Under the pieces are notes generated by a model. The model was not told where the DNA came from, ran no database searches, and worked only from the letters and a program-made list of their open reading frames with translations. A DNA stretch of 64,000 nt from Hominimerdicola alba 8 (lineage in GTDB: Bacteria; Bacillota; Clostridia; Oscillospirales; Ruminococcaceae). The stretch covers positions 1-64,000 of the forward strand of contig NZ_ADKM02000122.1 of assembly GCF_000178155.2 (NCBI RefSeq), in the 5' to 3' direction. The position numbers and the translations under genes are program-made. This document shows, in pieces, positions 20,408 through 29,195 of this stretch. The stretch's first letter is position 1; each line of letters opens with the position of its first letter.

Positions 20408-21640
20408 ATGACAGAGGTCATTGAAAGATTTTTGAGATATGTTAAGACAGACACTCAGTCTGACGAAGACTCGCAGACTCACCCCAGCACCGCAAAACAG
20501 CATGTGCTGGCAAAACTGCTCTATGATGAGCTTAATGAGATGGGCGCATCTGATGTATTCTATGATGAGGAAAACTGCTATGTTTACGCAAAGATACCCG
20601 CTAATGACGGCGGTGCGCAGTCAAAAACGCTGGGCTTTATCTCACATATGGACACCTCACCCGAAACTTCGGGCGAAAATGTCAAGCCGCGAATAATAGA
20701 TGATTATGACGGCGGGGATATAGTTCTCAATGAAGAAAAGGGGATAGTTCTTAAAACCGCCACATACCCCGAAATAAAGGCGTATAAGGGGCAGTCTGTC
20801 ATAGTCACAGACGGCACTACTCTGCTGGGTGCTGATGATAAGGCGGGCGTTGCTGAGATAATGACGATGGCGCATCATCTGCTGACACACCCGGAGATAA
20901 AGCATGGCGAGATCGCTATAGCTTTCACGCCCGATGAAGAGATAGGCGCGGGCACAGACCGTTTTGACCTTACTCGTTTCGGGGCTGACTACGCCTATAC
21001 TGTCGATGGCGGCGGCATCGGTGAACTGGAGTATGAAACATTCAACGCGGCATCAGCCGATATATCCATCTGCGGCGTGAATGTGCATACAGGTGAAGCT
21101 AAGAATAAAATGATAAACGCCGCACGCATCGCGGCTGAGTTTGACAGTATGCTTCCGCCCGAACAGAGACCCGAATTTACTGAGGGCAGGGAAGGATTCT
21201 TCCACCTGATGAACATTGAGGGCAGTACCGAGCATGCTTCGCTCAGCTACCTTATCCGCGACCATGACAGGGCAAAATTCGAGGAAAAGAAACAGACGAT
21301 ACAGCGCGTGACCGACCTGCTTGACCTGCGTTACGGCAGTGGGACTGTCACAGCGGTGGTCAAAGATACCTACTATAACATGCGCGAGAAGATAGAACCT
21401 GATTTCATGTTCCTTATCGACAATGCCGTTGAGTGTATGGGTGAATTGGGCATCACCCCGATAATACAGCCTATTCGCGGAGGCACCGATGGTTCGAGCC
21501 TGTCTTTCAAGGGACTGCCTTGCCCGAATATCTGCACAGGCGGTCACAACTATCATGGCAGGTATGAATACTGCTGTGTTCAGTCGATGGAAAAAATCGT
21601 TGAACTGCTTGTAAAGCTGACCTCAAAACCGATGAAATAA
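20408..21640 (+). CDS. pepT: Peptidase T (tripeptide aminopeptidase)
   Basis: A 410-residue zinc aminopeptidase of the M20 family, cleaving N-terminal residues from tripeptides in the cytoplasm. Motifs are FISHMDTSPETSG near residue 78 (His and catalytic Asp), LLGADDKAGVAE near 138 and AFTPDEEIGAGTDRFD near 175, with the catalytic Glu pair. The ATG at 20408 lies seven bases after AAGGAGG. The in-frame ATG at 20402 is one base from it and is rejected. A promoter (TTGCGC-17-TATAAT) precedes it. Confidence 0.95.
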   Translation: MTEVIERFLRYVKTDTQSDEDSQTHPSTAKQHVLAKLLYDELNEMGASDVFYDEENCYVYAKIPANDGGAQSKTLGFISHMDTSPETSGENVKPRIIDDYDGGDIVLNEEKGIVLKTATYPEIKAYKGQSVIVTDGTTLLGADDKAGVAEIMTMAHHLLTHPEIKHGEIAIAFTPDEEIGAGTDRFDLTRFGADYAYTVDGGGIGELEYETFNAASADISICGVNVHTGEAKNKMINAARIAAEFDSMLPPEQRPEFTEGREGFFHLMNIEGSTEHASLSYLIRDHDRAKFEEKKQTIQRVTDLLDLRYGSGTVTAVVKDTYYNMREKIEPDFMFLIDNAVECMGELGITPIIQPIRGGTDGSSLSFKGLPCPNICTGGHNYHGRYEYCCVQSMEKIVELLVKLTSKPMK

Positions 21641-21695
21641 CAATATGAAAAACAACCATTTTGTGTCATCAGCGATACATGTAAAAAATAGATAT

Positions 21696-21855
21696 TATGA
21701 CTATCCCTTTAGTACACCAACTAAAAATGCGGTAAACAAAAGGATAATTGAGCGCCCCATATCTTTCCCCCGCCGCAGGCGGGGGAAAGATATACGCCAA
21801 CCACCTTAAGTTCTGTAAAACCGCTGTTTTTGTGGTGTGTCAGCGGGATAACCAC
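21696..21855 (-). mobile_element. MITE-like element, family A, copy 3 (160 bp)
   Basis: Inverted relative to copies 1 and 2 (starts TATGACTATCCC, ends GGGATAACCAC) and flanked by a perfect 9-bp duplication, AATAGATAT at 21687-21695 and 21856-21864. It contains the central GC-rich hairpin. Confidence 0.92.
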
Positions 21856-21870
21856 AATAGATATAACAAT

Positions 21871-21903
21871 AACGCCTCTGCTTTTCATTCAGCAGAGGCG
21901 TTT
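21871..21903. terminator. Terminator of the NADAR-nadE operon
   Basis: AACGCCTCTGC pairs with GCAGAGGCGTT just past the stop of the minus-strand gene. T-rich sequence on the far side is modest. Confidence 0.7.
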
Positions 21904-21908
21904 GCATT

Positions 21909-23087
21909 TTAGCCTTTGTATTCAAATTTCGGCATGGGCAGCAGCTTGTGCAGATTTCTTGCGTGCATGCCGTCGATGCGTGTTTTCAGTTCGGGCTTGT
22001 CAGTAAGGTCTGTTTCCTGACGGATATAGCTGTCAAGTTCAGCATAAGTGAAACCGAGATTGTCCTCGTCTGTCTTGCCGCACAGACCGTCGATAGGTGT
22101 CTTGTGTGTCAGTTCGTAAGGTATGCCCAGCTCGTCGCCTACCGCGATGACTTCGCGTACTACCAGTTCGGAAAGAGGGCTGAAATCGCCTGCGCTGTCA
22201 CCGAACTTAGTTGAATAGCCCACCCAGTCCTCAGACATGTTGCAGGTGTTTACAACTCTTCCGCCGACACAAGCTGCAACGGCGTAAAGGGTGGTCATTC
22301 TGATGCGTGGCGGGGTGTTGACTCTTGCCTGTTCAGCCACATCGAGTTTGCTGCCGAGTTCGCCAAGCAGTGCCGAAACGGTGCTGCCGACATTTATCTC
22401 ATAGCTTTTTATACCAAGATGGTTCACCAGCTGCTTGCTGCAATCAATGTCGAACTGTTCGCCCTGCGGCATCAGCACACCGATAACCCTGTCCTTGCCC
22501 AGTGCTTCAACGCAAAGCGCTGCCGCTACCGAACTGTCCTTGCCGCCCGAAATTCCTATTACCGCTTTTGTTTCGGGGGTGGCGTTTTCCTCAAAATAGT
22601 CTTTGATCCACTGAACTATCTCATCTTTTACCTTTTTTGCATCAAATTTGCTCATTTTTAACTCCTCTCTGACCCTCATAAGGATCTTTCCTAAATTGTT
22701 GGCACCTTCGCCGTTCACCTTGCCCCATATCTTATCGCCGTGATCGTTGCCTTCAACAAGTTCTTCATCGCCTGTCGCCAGCAGCTTTTCAGCAATGTCA
22801 CTGTTCTGTGTGAACTTTGCCTTGCATATCTTATACATAACATTTATTTTTATATCTTCCCAGTCCCCGCGCAGGCTTACATTTCTGCCTGCTTTTTTGG
22901 CTTCGGCAGGGTCGAGATCGGCAAAATCCCTGCGCTTTGCCATGTCTGTGGTCTTGATCGACTGAAAAGCCGCTTCGTTATTGAGGTATGTTATCCCCTC
23001 GTAAGTGACTTTAGCTTCATAAAAATTGCTCAGGAAACAGTAGTCGCCTTTGAAACTGTCTATCATCCGATACACCTCCGTGTTCAA
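21909..23087 (-). CDS. nadE: NADAR domain fused to ammonia-dependent NAD synthetase
   Basis: A 392-residue two-domain fusion. Residues 1-145 match the NADAR (YbiA-like) fold: FKGDYCFLSNFYEAKVTYEG at the start, NNEAAFQSIK near residue 36 and GDKIWGKVNGEGANNLGKIL near 115. Residues 146-392 are NAD synthetase, with the ATP loop IGISGGKDSSVAAALC near 185 and the later SEDWVGYSTKFGDSAGDFSP. NadE makes NAD+ from deamido-NAD, ATP and ammonia. No nitrilase domain is present, so free ammonia is the likely donor. NADAR proteins bind or remove ADP-ribose groups. The gene overlaps the regulator gene upstream by four bases. Confidence 0.9.
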   Translation of the reverse strand: MNTEVYRMIDSFKGDYCFLSNFYEAKVTYEGITYLNNEAAFQSIKTTDMAKRRDFADLDPAEAKKAGRNVSLRGDWEDIKINVMYKICKAKFTQNSDIAEKLLATGDEELVEGNDHGDKIWGKVNGEGANNLGKILMRVREELKMSKFDAKKVKDEIVQWIKDYFEENATPETKAVIGISGGKDSSVAAALCVEALGKDRVIGVLMPQGEQFDIDCSKQLVNHLGIKSYEINVGSTVSALLGELGSKLDVAEQARVNTPPRIRMTTLYAVAACVGGRVVNTCNMSEDWVGYSTKFGDSAGDFSPLSELVVREVIAVGDELGIPYELTHKTPIDGLCGKTDEDNLGFTYAELDSYIRQETDLTDKPELKTRIDGMHARNLHKLLPMPKFEYKG

Positions 23088-23842
23088 GCCTTAGTGTACA
23101 GCCTTGATGTCCTGTGTGCTGCGGCTTCTTCAAAAAGTTCGGTCTCTTTCAGCTTGCCTATCATTTTTTTGCGGAAACCCTGCGGTGACAGATGTATGCC
23201 TGTTATTGCTTCATAAGGCTGTTGAAGATCGGATATTGAGAAACATTCAGGCATAAGGTCGAATATCATATCATGATTTATTACCTCATCGCGCAGTTTA
23301 AGAAATGCCGCCAGTATCATCTCACTGTGGTCAAAAGCCAGCTTGTTTACCTGCGTTTCACCACTGCGGTACTCAAATACCGTTTCATCACCTCTTCGGA
23401 CTGCGATAGCAGTATCATCGCCATCACTGCTGCTTTCAAGGTCGAACCAGTGTGCCGAAACAGCATCAGAGCCTTTTTCGGTCGCGAGTTCGACAGTGTT
23501 TGTCAGCGCTATAAAACAGCAGGAGATTATCCAGCCGCGCGGGTCGCGGTCGGGCTTGCTGTAGACCCCAAGTTCTATCAGCTTTGGTTCGATAACGCCT
23601 GCTTCTTCTTTAAGTTCGCGCACAGCCGTTTCTTCGATCGTTTCGCCTTTTCTGAGAAAACCGCCCGGCAGACTGAAACAGCCCTTGAACGGTTCTTCAC
23701 CGCGCTCTACCAGCAGAAGTTTCATTTTTTTTCGGTCAAGGCTCTTGCGGTTATCAGCTTTCACGCTGTCCACCCCAAAGACTACAGCATCAGCCGCTAC
23801 CGATGGGCGGTCATAATCTTCTATCGAATACAGAACGTTCAC
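23084..23842 (-). CDS. Nudix-winged helix protein, NrtR-like regulator of NAD metabolism
   Basis: A 252-residue protein. Residues 1-165 form a Nudix domain with an intact box (GGFLRKGETIEETAVREL then KEEAGV). Residues 175-252 form a C-terminal winged-helix region (HLSPQGFRKKMIGKL). This architecture is that of NrtR, which represses NAD genes and responds to ADP-ribose, or of ADP-ribose pyrophosphatases with the same tail. An intact Nudix box leaves catalysis possible. It overlaps the NADAR-nadE gene and so is likely the regulator of that operon. Confidence 0.85.
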   Translation of the reverse strand: MNVLYSIEDYDRPSVAADAVVFGVDSVKADNRKSLDRKKMKLLLVERGEEPFKGCFSLPGGFLRKGETIEETAVRELKEEAGVIEPKLIELGVYSKPDRDPRGWIISCCFIALTNTVELATEKGSDAVSAHWFDLESSSDGDDTAIAVRRGDETVFEYRSGETQVNKLAFDHSEMILAAFLKLRDEVINHDMIFDLMPECFSISDLQQPYEAITGIHLSPQGFRKKMIGKLKETELFEEAAAHRTSRLYTKA

Positions 23843-23863
23843 CTTCTTTTCATTGTAGCAAAG

Positions 23864-23916
23864 AGTTAATAACTATTAGTTTATTACAATATACCACACA
23901 ATGCTCGGCATGTCAA
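23864..23916 (-). promoter_or_regulatory. Promoter and putative operator of the NrtR-like operon
   Basis: Minus-strand TTGACA and TATATT with 17 bases between them (plus-strand TGTCAA at 23911-23916, AATATA at 23888-23893). The palindrome AGTTA-A-TAACT at 23864-23874 lies just after the expected start and is a candidate operator. Confidence 0.65.
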
Positions 23917-24032
23917 TATAAATAAATTCCGAAATGTAAATATATAAACGAAATTGATCTTATCCTCTGATAATAGGTGTATTTTCGTACTGCGCGGGAC
24001 ATTTTATAATAGAAAGCGATAGCTTTGTAAAA

Positions 24033-24107
24033 ATCGAACAAACTTTCGATTTCTCATTGACAATCGAACAAATGTGTGCTAAAATAAAAATAAGAACAAA
24101 TGTACGA
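24033..24107 (+). promoter_or_regulatory. SOS-type promoter with three LexA-like boxes
   Basis: The promoter TTGACA-17-TAAAAT spans 24057-24085. Three matches to the Gram-positive LexA pattern (GAAC-N4-GTTC) lie around it: CGAACAAACTTTCG at 24035-24048, CGAACAAATGTGTG in the spacer at 24065-24078 and AGAACAAATGTACG at 24093-24106. Each has one or two mismatches in the right arm. Confidence 0.75.
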
Positions 24108-24124
24108 ACTGGAGGCCGCGGCTG

Positions 24125-25618
24125 ATGGATAAGATATATATCGCGATAGATCTGAAATCATTCTATGCGTCGGTCGAATGTACCGAACGCGGGCTTGACC
24201 CGCTGGATACAAACCTTGTCGTTGCCGATAAGAGCCGTACCGAAAAGACCATATGCCTTGCAGTAACGCCTGCATTGAAGTCATACGGCATTTCGGGCAG
24301 GGCGCGGCTTTTCGAGGTGGTCAGCGGTGTCAGGTCAATAAATATACAGCGCAGAAACCGCCTGAAAAACAGGCGGTTTTCAGGCAGTTCATGCTCTGCA
24401 AGTGCGCTGAGAGCCGATCCGACCCTTGAACTTGATTATATCGTCGCCCCTCCGCAAATGGCGAAATATATGGAAGTCAGTTCGCAGATATACGGCATTT
24501 ATCTTAAATATGTCGCGCCTGAGGATATCTTTGCCTATTCCATAGATGAAGTATTCATTGATGCCACAGGTTATCTGAAGACATATAACTGTTCTCCCCA
24601 TAACTTTGCCGCCATGCTGATACGTGATGTGCTGAGCGTTACGGGCATAACTGCCACTGCGGGGATAGGTACGAATATGTATCTTTGCAAGATAGCTATG
24701 GATATAGTTGCAAAGCACATGCCCGCCGATGAATACGGCGTGCGTGTGGCATATCTTGATGAACAGCTTTACCGTGAACAGCTTTGGGATCATACGCCCA
24801 TAACCGATTTCTGGCGCGTTGGTAAAGGCATCGCACGCAGGCTTGAAAAACTCGGCATATATACGATGGGGGATATCGCAAAAAATTCGGTCAGCCGCAG
24901 TTCGATAGGTCGGCTGTATAAGACTTTCGGGAAAAATGCCGAACTTCTCATCGACCACGCATGGGGGATAGAACCTGCCACCATAGCAGATGTAAAGGCG
25001 TATCGCCCTGAAAATAACAGCCATTCTTCGGGGCAGGTATTGCAGAAGCCCACAGGTCACAAAGATACAAGGCTCATAATCTGGGAGATGGCAGATGCCC
25101 TCTCACTGGAACTGGCAGAAAAAGGTGTCGTTACTGACAAACTGGTGCTGACCATCGGTTACGACAGGGCAAGCCTTGCTGATGGAAATTACAAAGGCAA
25201 TGTGGTGTTCGACCACTATGGCAGGGCAGTGCCCGAACATTCTCACGGTACGATAAATCTCAAACATCACACTTCATCTTCTAAAGAGATAACCGAAGCA
25301 GTGATGGAATTGTTCGACCGCATATCTCAGCCGTCACTGCTTTCACGCAGGCTCAATATCGCCGCCTGTGATCTCGTCAGCGAAAAGGATATACCATATG
25401 CCGAACAGTTTGAGCAGCTTGACTTTTTCACCATAGCTTCTACTCAGCAGGAGAGTGAGGAGAAAGAAAAAGCCCGTCATAAAGAGAAAGCCATACAGAC
25501 TGCTGTTCTTGAGATCAAGCATCGCTATGGCAAGAATGCTGTGCTGCGCGGCTCAAATTATCTTGAAGGCGGCACAGCACGCGAACGCAATCAGACCATC
25601 GGCGGGCATCGTGCGTGA
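24125..25618 (+). CDS. Y-family DNA polymerase (DinB/UmuC-like), copy 1
   Basis: A 497-residue translesion polymerase of the UvrX/UmuC type. It opens with YIAIDLKSFYASVECTERG (first catalytic Asp). YSIDEVFIDATGY near residue 140 holds the second Asp and Glu, and helix-hairpin-helix and little-finger regions follow. It resembles the second copy at 45576 along its whole length. A hairpin lies inside the gene at 24356-24380, where the two copies diverge most (about residues 75-100). It is preceded by SOS boxes and followed, after a MITE copy, by a YolD-like gene. Confidence 0.93.
   Translation: MDKIYIAIDLKSFYASVECTERGLDPLDTNLVVADKSRTEKTICLAVTPALKSYGISGRARLFEVVSGVRSINIQRRNRLKNRRFSGSSCSASALRADPTLELDYIVAPPQMAKYMEVSSQIYGIYLKYVAPEDIFAYSIDEVFIDATGYLKTYNCSPHNFAAMLIRDVLSVTGITATAGIGTNMYLCKIAMDIVAKHMPADEYGVRVAYLDEQLYREQLWDHTPITDFWRVGKGIARRLEKLGIYTMGDIAKNSVSRSSIGRLYKTFGKNAELLIDHAWGIEPATIADVKAYRPENNSHSSGQVLQKPTGHKDTRLIIWEMADALSLELAEKGVVTDKLVLTIGYDRASLADGNYKGNVVFDHYGRAVPEHSHGTINLKHHTSSSKEITEAVMELFDRISQPSLLSRRLNIAACDLVSEKDIPYAEQFEQLDFFTIASTQQESEEKEKARHKEKAIQTAVLEIKHRYGKNAVLRGSNYLEGGTARERNQTIGGHRA
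24356..24380 (+). other. Terminator-like hairpin inside the polymerase gene
   Basis: AACCGCCTG and CAGGCGGTT form a perfect 9-bp stem around AAAAA, followed by TTTTC-like sequence, within codons 77-86. The paralogue at 45576 has no such palindrome. It could attenuate transcription or be a trace of a small palindromic insertion. Confidence 0.5.
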
Positions 25619-25634
25619 CAATTATATTAAACAT

Positions 25635-25759
25635 TATGACTATCCCTTTAGCACACCAACTAAAAATGCGGTAAACAAAAGTATAATTGAGCGCCATACG
25701 CCAAGAACCTTAAGTTCTGTATAGCCGCTGTTTTTGTGGTGTGTCAGAGGGATAACCAC
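25635..25759 (-). mobile_element. MITE-like element, family A, copy 4 (125 bp, centre deleted)
   Basis: Ends as in copy 3, flanked by a perfect 9-bp duplication, ATTAAACAT at 25626-25634 and 25760-25768. The GC-rich central hairpin is missing. It lies between the polymerase gene and its yolD partner, so it probably split an older operon junction. Confidence 0.92.
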
Positions 25760-25824
25760 ATTAAACATTGAAAATTTCAGGACATTTTGTAGAAATATAT
25801 GTTGTTTACTATAAGAAAGGGAAT

Positions 25825-26238
25825 ATGTCAATGAATGAAAGATACTATAATATAAGGTTTATGTCCCGTCCGCAGTATGCCGACCTGCCACCCATGTCTA
25901 TCCATGACCGCGCGGCACAGTTCGCACCGTTTGCGGCGCTTACGGGTTATGATGATGCAGTAAACGAAACAGCACGCCTGACAGACAGCCGCCGAGAACT
26001 GACAGAAGACGAGATAGACAGTCTGAATGGCGCGCTGAACAGGCTTAAGGACATCCTTCCATACTGCCCCGATGTAACAGTGACATACTTTCTGCCGGAT
26101 GAAAGAAAAAAAGGCGGCAGATATGTTACCAAAAGGGGAGAGGTGCGCATCATTGACAGCTATGAAGGCACGATCGTCTTTACCGATGGTGTCCGTATAC
26201 CAATAAAAGCACTCTCTGAACTAAACTTTGATAAATAG
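25825..26238 (+). CDS. YolD-like protein, copy 1
   Basis: A 137-residue YolD-like protein of the kind encoded with Y-family polymerases in Firmicutes. Motifs are MSRPQYADLPPMSIHDRAAQF near residues 14-34, AALTGYDDAV near 41, and a C-terminal part YVTKRGEVRIIDSYEGTIVF. The cellular role is poorly known, though the association with SOS polymerases is strong. The start is 25825 or 25831, both after GAAAGGG. It is about 55 percent similar by eye to the copy at 47538. Confidence 0.85.
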   Translation: MSMNERYYNIRFMSRPQYADLPPMSIHDRAAQFAPFAALTGYDDAVNETARLTDSRRELTEDEIDSLNGALNRLKDILPYCPDVTVTYFLPDERKKGGRYVTKRGEVRIIDSYEGTIVFTDGVRIPIKALSELNFDK

Positions 26239-26239
26239 A

Positions 26240-26272
26240 AAAAACAGAGCGTTCACGAGCGCTCTGTTTTGT
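26240..26272. terminator. Bidirectional terminator between yolD-like and GGDEF-EAL genes
   Basis: AAAACAGAGC pairs with GCTCTGTTTT around GTTCACGAGC, giving A and T runs on both sides for the two converging genes. Confidence 0.85.
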
Positions 26273-27931
26273 TTATTGATATGTCTTAACAGCCAGTCTT
26301 TTGCAGAAATCATCAGACATAAGCGGTTTATCATAGAAATATCCCTGTATCCTGTGGCAGTTCATGCTTGTGAGGTTGTCGCGCTGATCGTCGGTTTCAA
26401 CGCCCTCAGCGACTATCTCGACTCCCAGATCTTCAGCCATATTGATTATGTGTCTGAGTATGACATTCTCACGCTTAAGATGGTCGTTGGTAACCTCTGC
26501 AATAAATGCCTTGTCTATCTTCAATACATCTACAGATATTGTCTGAAGCATCAGCAGTGAGGAATAGCCTATCCCAAAATCATCTATCGCAACGGTGAAG
26601 CCGTTTTTGTGCAGTCCGTCAACATATGACAACAGCTGATTTATCTCATTGACATCGACCGTTTCGGTCATCTCTATCTCGATAAGCGAATGTTCGATAT
26701 GATACCTGTCAACTATCTCGGTTATGCGCTTCACAAGGTCTTCATCTCCAAGATGGTCATTAGAGAAATTGACAGATACCTTTACCGGTTTCAAGCCGCT
26801 GTCGAGCCATCTGCGCATATCTATGCAGGTGTGTTCAAGCACATAGAAATCAAGGTCGGATATAAGATGTTCTTTCTCGAATATCTCAACAAATTCACCG
26901 GGATAAATGACCCTGCCATCATTATTCCAGCGTACCAGTGCCTCTGCACCGTAAAGCGTATTGTTCTTTGTGAATACCTTTGGCTGGTACACCACAAAAA
27001 ATTCCTGCTTGTCAATGCCTGTCCTGAACTTCTGGCAGAACTCCCTGTACTCTATTACCTTGTGCTCAACATCTTTATTGTAATAGACAATATTTTCTCT
27101 GGCATAGTTTTTTGCGTAATTTATGCTGTTGGAAAGATAACTCATTATCTTGTCAAAAGGCTTATCAGGTTTGGTGACCATATAAATGCCGGTCCTTGCA
27201 GAAAGACTGAATTTTATGGTCGAGGAATTTACTCTTATCCTCAGCGATATGCCTTCAACTATCTTTTTTATCTTTTCAATGTTCTCTTTTTTGAAAGCGA
27301 TAACAAAATTATCACCGCCCGGTCTTGCGACCATTTCGTCTTTTGCAAGCTGTTCCTTGAGTTTTGAAGCATACATCTTCATCACTTTTGTGCCCGCTTT
27401 GAAGCCGACCTTTTTATTTACATAATTAAAGCCCACGATATTCAGGAACGCAAAACCATACTCTGTGGATTTACCGCGCCTTATCAGCTGTTCGGCAAAT
27501 CTGCTCAGACCGTTTATGTTGCTAACGCCTGTTATCGTATCCATATAGAAATAGCTGTTTGCCATAGCACCCAGTCTTAGCTTTTCGGAAAGCGCACAGG
27601 CAGTTTTGCATATATAATTTATATCATCGATATCTTCTTCCGACCAGGTATGTCCCTCACCGCATACCCATGTTATGACAGTCTTTCCGCCTGCATTTGG
27701 ATCGCCCTCGCAGGTTATGACCTGATTGCCGTTTATCACAACATTCTCATCGCCATATATATAATGAAGCTGACATTCGCTGAATTTTAACGGCACTTTT
27801 ATGGTAATGACAGAAGCACCATATGCTTCTGCCAAAGGTCTGACAGCTTTTCGCATAACTTCGGGATCAAATTTACCCGCATTTGCAATTTTCTCGTATG
27901 CCTGTTTAATTAGTTTGAAATTTTCGTTCAA
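26273..27931 (-). CDS. GGDEF-EAL domain protein, probable c-di-GMP phosphodiesterase
   Basis: A 552-residue protein. About residues 1-130 form a GAF-like sensory region with no membrane span. Residues 130-290 are a degenerate GGDEF domain (PGGDNFVIAF replaces GGDEF). Residues 300-545 are an EAL domain with the key residues in place: AEALVRW, VNFSND, EMTETVD, IDDFGIGYSS, a lysine in VLKIDKAF, and VAEGVET. It should therefore degrade c-di-GMP, with the GGDEF part possibly sensing GTP. The start is a TTG at 27931, chosen because GGGGTGA lies six bases upstream. Confidence 0.92.
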   Translation of the reverse strand: MNENFKLIKQAYEKIANAGKFDPEVMRKAVRPLAEAYGASVITIKVPLKFSECQLHYIYGDENVVINGNQVITCEGDPNAGGKTVITWVCGEGHTWSEEDIDDINYICKTACALSEKLRLGAMANSYFYMDTITGVSNINGLSRFAEQLIRRGKSTEYGFAFLNIVGFNYVNKKVGFKAGTKVMKMYASKLKEQLAKDEMVARPGGDNFVIAFKKENIEKIKKIVEGISLRIRVNSSTIKFSLSARTGIYMVTKPDKPFDKIMSYLSNSINYAKNYARENIVYYNKDVEHKVIEYREFCQKFRTGIDKQEFFVVYQPKVFTKNNTLYGAEALVRWNNDGRVIYPGEFVEIFEKEHLISDLDFYVLEHTCIDMRRWLDSGLKPVKVSVNFSNDHLGDEDLVKRITEIVDRYHIEHSLIEIEMTETVDVNEINQLLSYVDGLHKNGFTVAIDDFGIGYSSLLMLQTISVDVLKIDKAFIAEVTNDHLKRENVILRHIINMAEDLGVEIVAEGVETDDQRDNLTSMNCHRIQGYFYDKPLMSDDFCKRLAVKTYQ

Positions 27932-28293
27932 TCGATCACCCCAATATCGACCTATACTATATATTGTCTTACGGATAAAGTATATCTATCTTATATTTTT
28001 ATACTACCTATTCAATTATACAACATCTGAAAAAAAAATCAAGTGTTAAGTTAAAAGTTCTAAGATTATTACAACGGTTAGTCAAAATTAAGCGAGCTAT
28101 TGTACTTCTTTAACAAATGAAAAATCCTTTAAAATAGGCGTAAAAATTGAATGAAGCCCATGTGATGAAGCAGATGGATATATCCTTTGGAAGTTAATAT
28201 AATATTTACGAAAACGTTCGGGGTCAAAAAATACAGGATAATTAAGTTCACAAAATATTAATTAATTTTGTTCGCTAAAAAACTTTTATACTC
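27932..28293. other. AT-rich intergenic stretch between GGDEF-EAL and trpF genes
   Basis: It holds the likely GGDEF-EAL promoter on the minus strand (TATAAT, plus-strand ATTATA at 28015-28020, with AATCAA 16 bases away). No reading frame, repeat or RNA structure was recognised in the remaining 270 bases. Confidence 0.5.
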
Positions 28294-28322
28294 TTGAAAT
28301 TAATAATTAAATGTGCTATAAT
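28294..28322 (+). promoter_or_regulatory. trpF promoter
   Basis: TTGAAA and TATAAT with a 17-base spacer, 42 bases before the start codon. No T-box or trp leader peptide was seen. Confidence 0.78.
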
Positions 28323-28364
28323 AATTAACGAATCGTGAACCTGAAAGGGAAAGGTGAAGGTAAA

Positions 28365-28976
28365 ATGTCTGTAAAGGTAAAGATCTGCGGTCTGACTTCT
28401 GTTGAAGATGCAAAAAATGTTTCGGAAGCGGGAGCAGAATTTGCAGGTATGGTAGTTTTTTTTCCTAAGAGCAAGAGGAATATTTCCTTGGAAAAGGCTG
28501 CTGAGATAATGGCTGCACTTTCCGATAATGTCAAGACCTGCGCGGTGACAGTTTCACCAAGTAAAGAGCAGGTGCGGCAGATAAATGATGCGGGTTTTGA
28601 CTATATCCAGATACACGGCAGAATTGATGATGATGCCTACAGTGCCGCAGAATTGCCGATAATAAAGGCTTTTAATGTCACGGATATAGCTGAACTTGAC
28701 AGATATAAGTCTTCTGAAAAGGTGTGCGGCTATGTTTTTGATGCTGCTGAGTATGGCAGCGGTAAGTCATTTGACTGGAGTCTGCTTGACAGCATCAAAC
28801 GTGACGGCAGAATGTTTATTCTGGCGGGCGGACTATCACCCGAAAATGTTTCGGAAGCTGTCAGACGTGTACATCCTGACTGTGTCGATGTGTCATCGGG
28901 AGTCGAAAATGACAGTGGTTCTGGAAAGAACAGGCAAAAAATTTTTAGCTTTGTAGAAAATGCACGAAGTGTGTGA
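28365..28976 (+). CDS. trpF: Phosphoribosylanthranilate isomerase
   Basis: A 203-residue TIM-barrel enzyme of tryptophan synthesis. Motifs are VKICGLTSVEDA (catalytic Cys, residues 4-15), DYIQIHG near residue 80, FILAGGLSPENV near 150 and VDVSSGVEN near 180. The ATG at 28365 follows GAAGG. A GTG 30 bases upstream is less likely. It stands alone, with no other trp genes in the window. Confidence 0.94.
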   Translation: MSVKVKICGLTSVEDAKNVSEAGAEFAGMVVFFPKSKRNISLEKAAEIMAALSDNVKTCAVTVSPSKEQVRQINDAGFDYIQIHGRIDDDAYSAAELPIIKAFNVTDIAELDRYKSSEKVCGYVFDAAEYGSGKSFDWSLLDSIKRDGRMFILAGGLSPENVSEAVRRVHPDCVDVSSGVENDSGSGKNRQKIFSFVENARSV

Positions 28977-29075
28977 TTTTGTTTTGTGATATGTTAATAT
29001 TATGTTTCTGACAAATATAAATATATTGCAATCATCAAAATCTTAAATAAAACTTGGAATTTATCACAAATCATA

Positions 29076-29104
29076 TTGACATTTTGAATTAAATATTGTA
29101 TAAT
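29076..29104 (+). promoter_or_regulatory. Promoter of the HTH/coiled-coil protein gene
   Basis: TTGACA and TATAAT with a 17-base spacer, a perfect consensus. Confidence 0.85.
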
Positions 29105-29195
29105 ATATAAGAGCGATGAAAACGGTACCATCTTTAGTGTACTATTGCATTGTAGATGGGGAAAGACCGTAATTTGCATGGAAGGATTGATTGTT

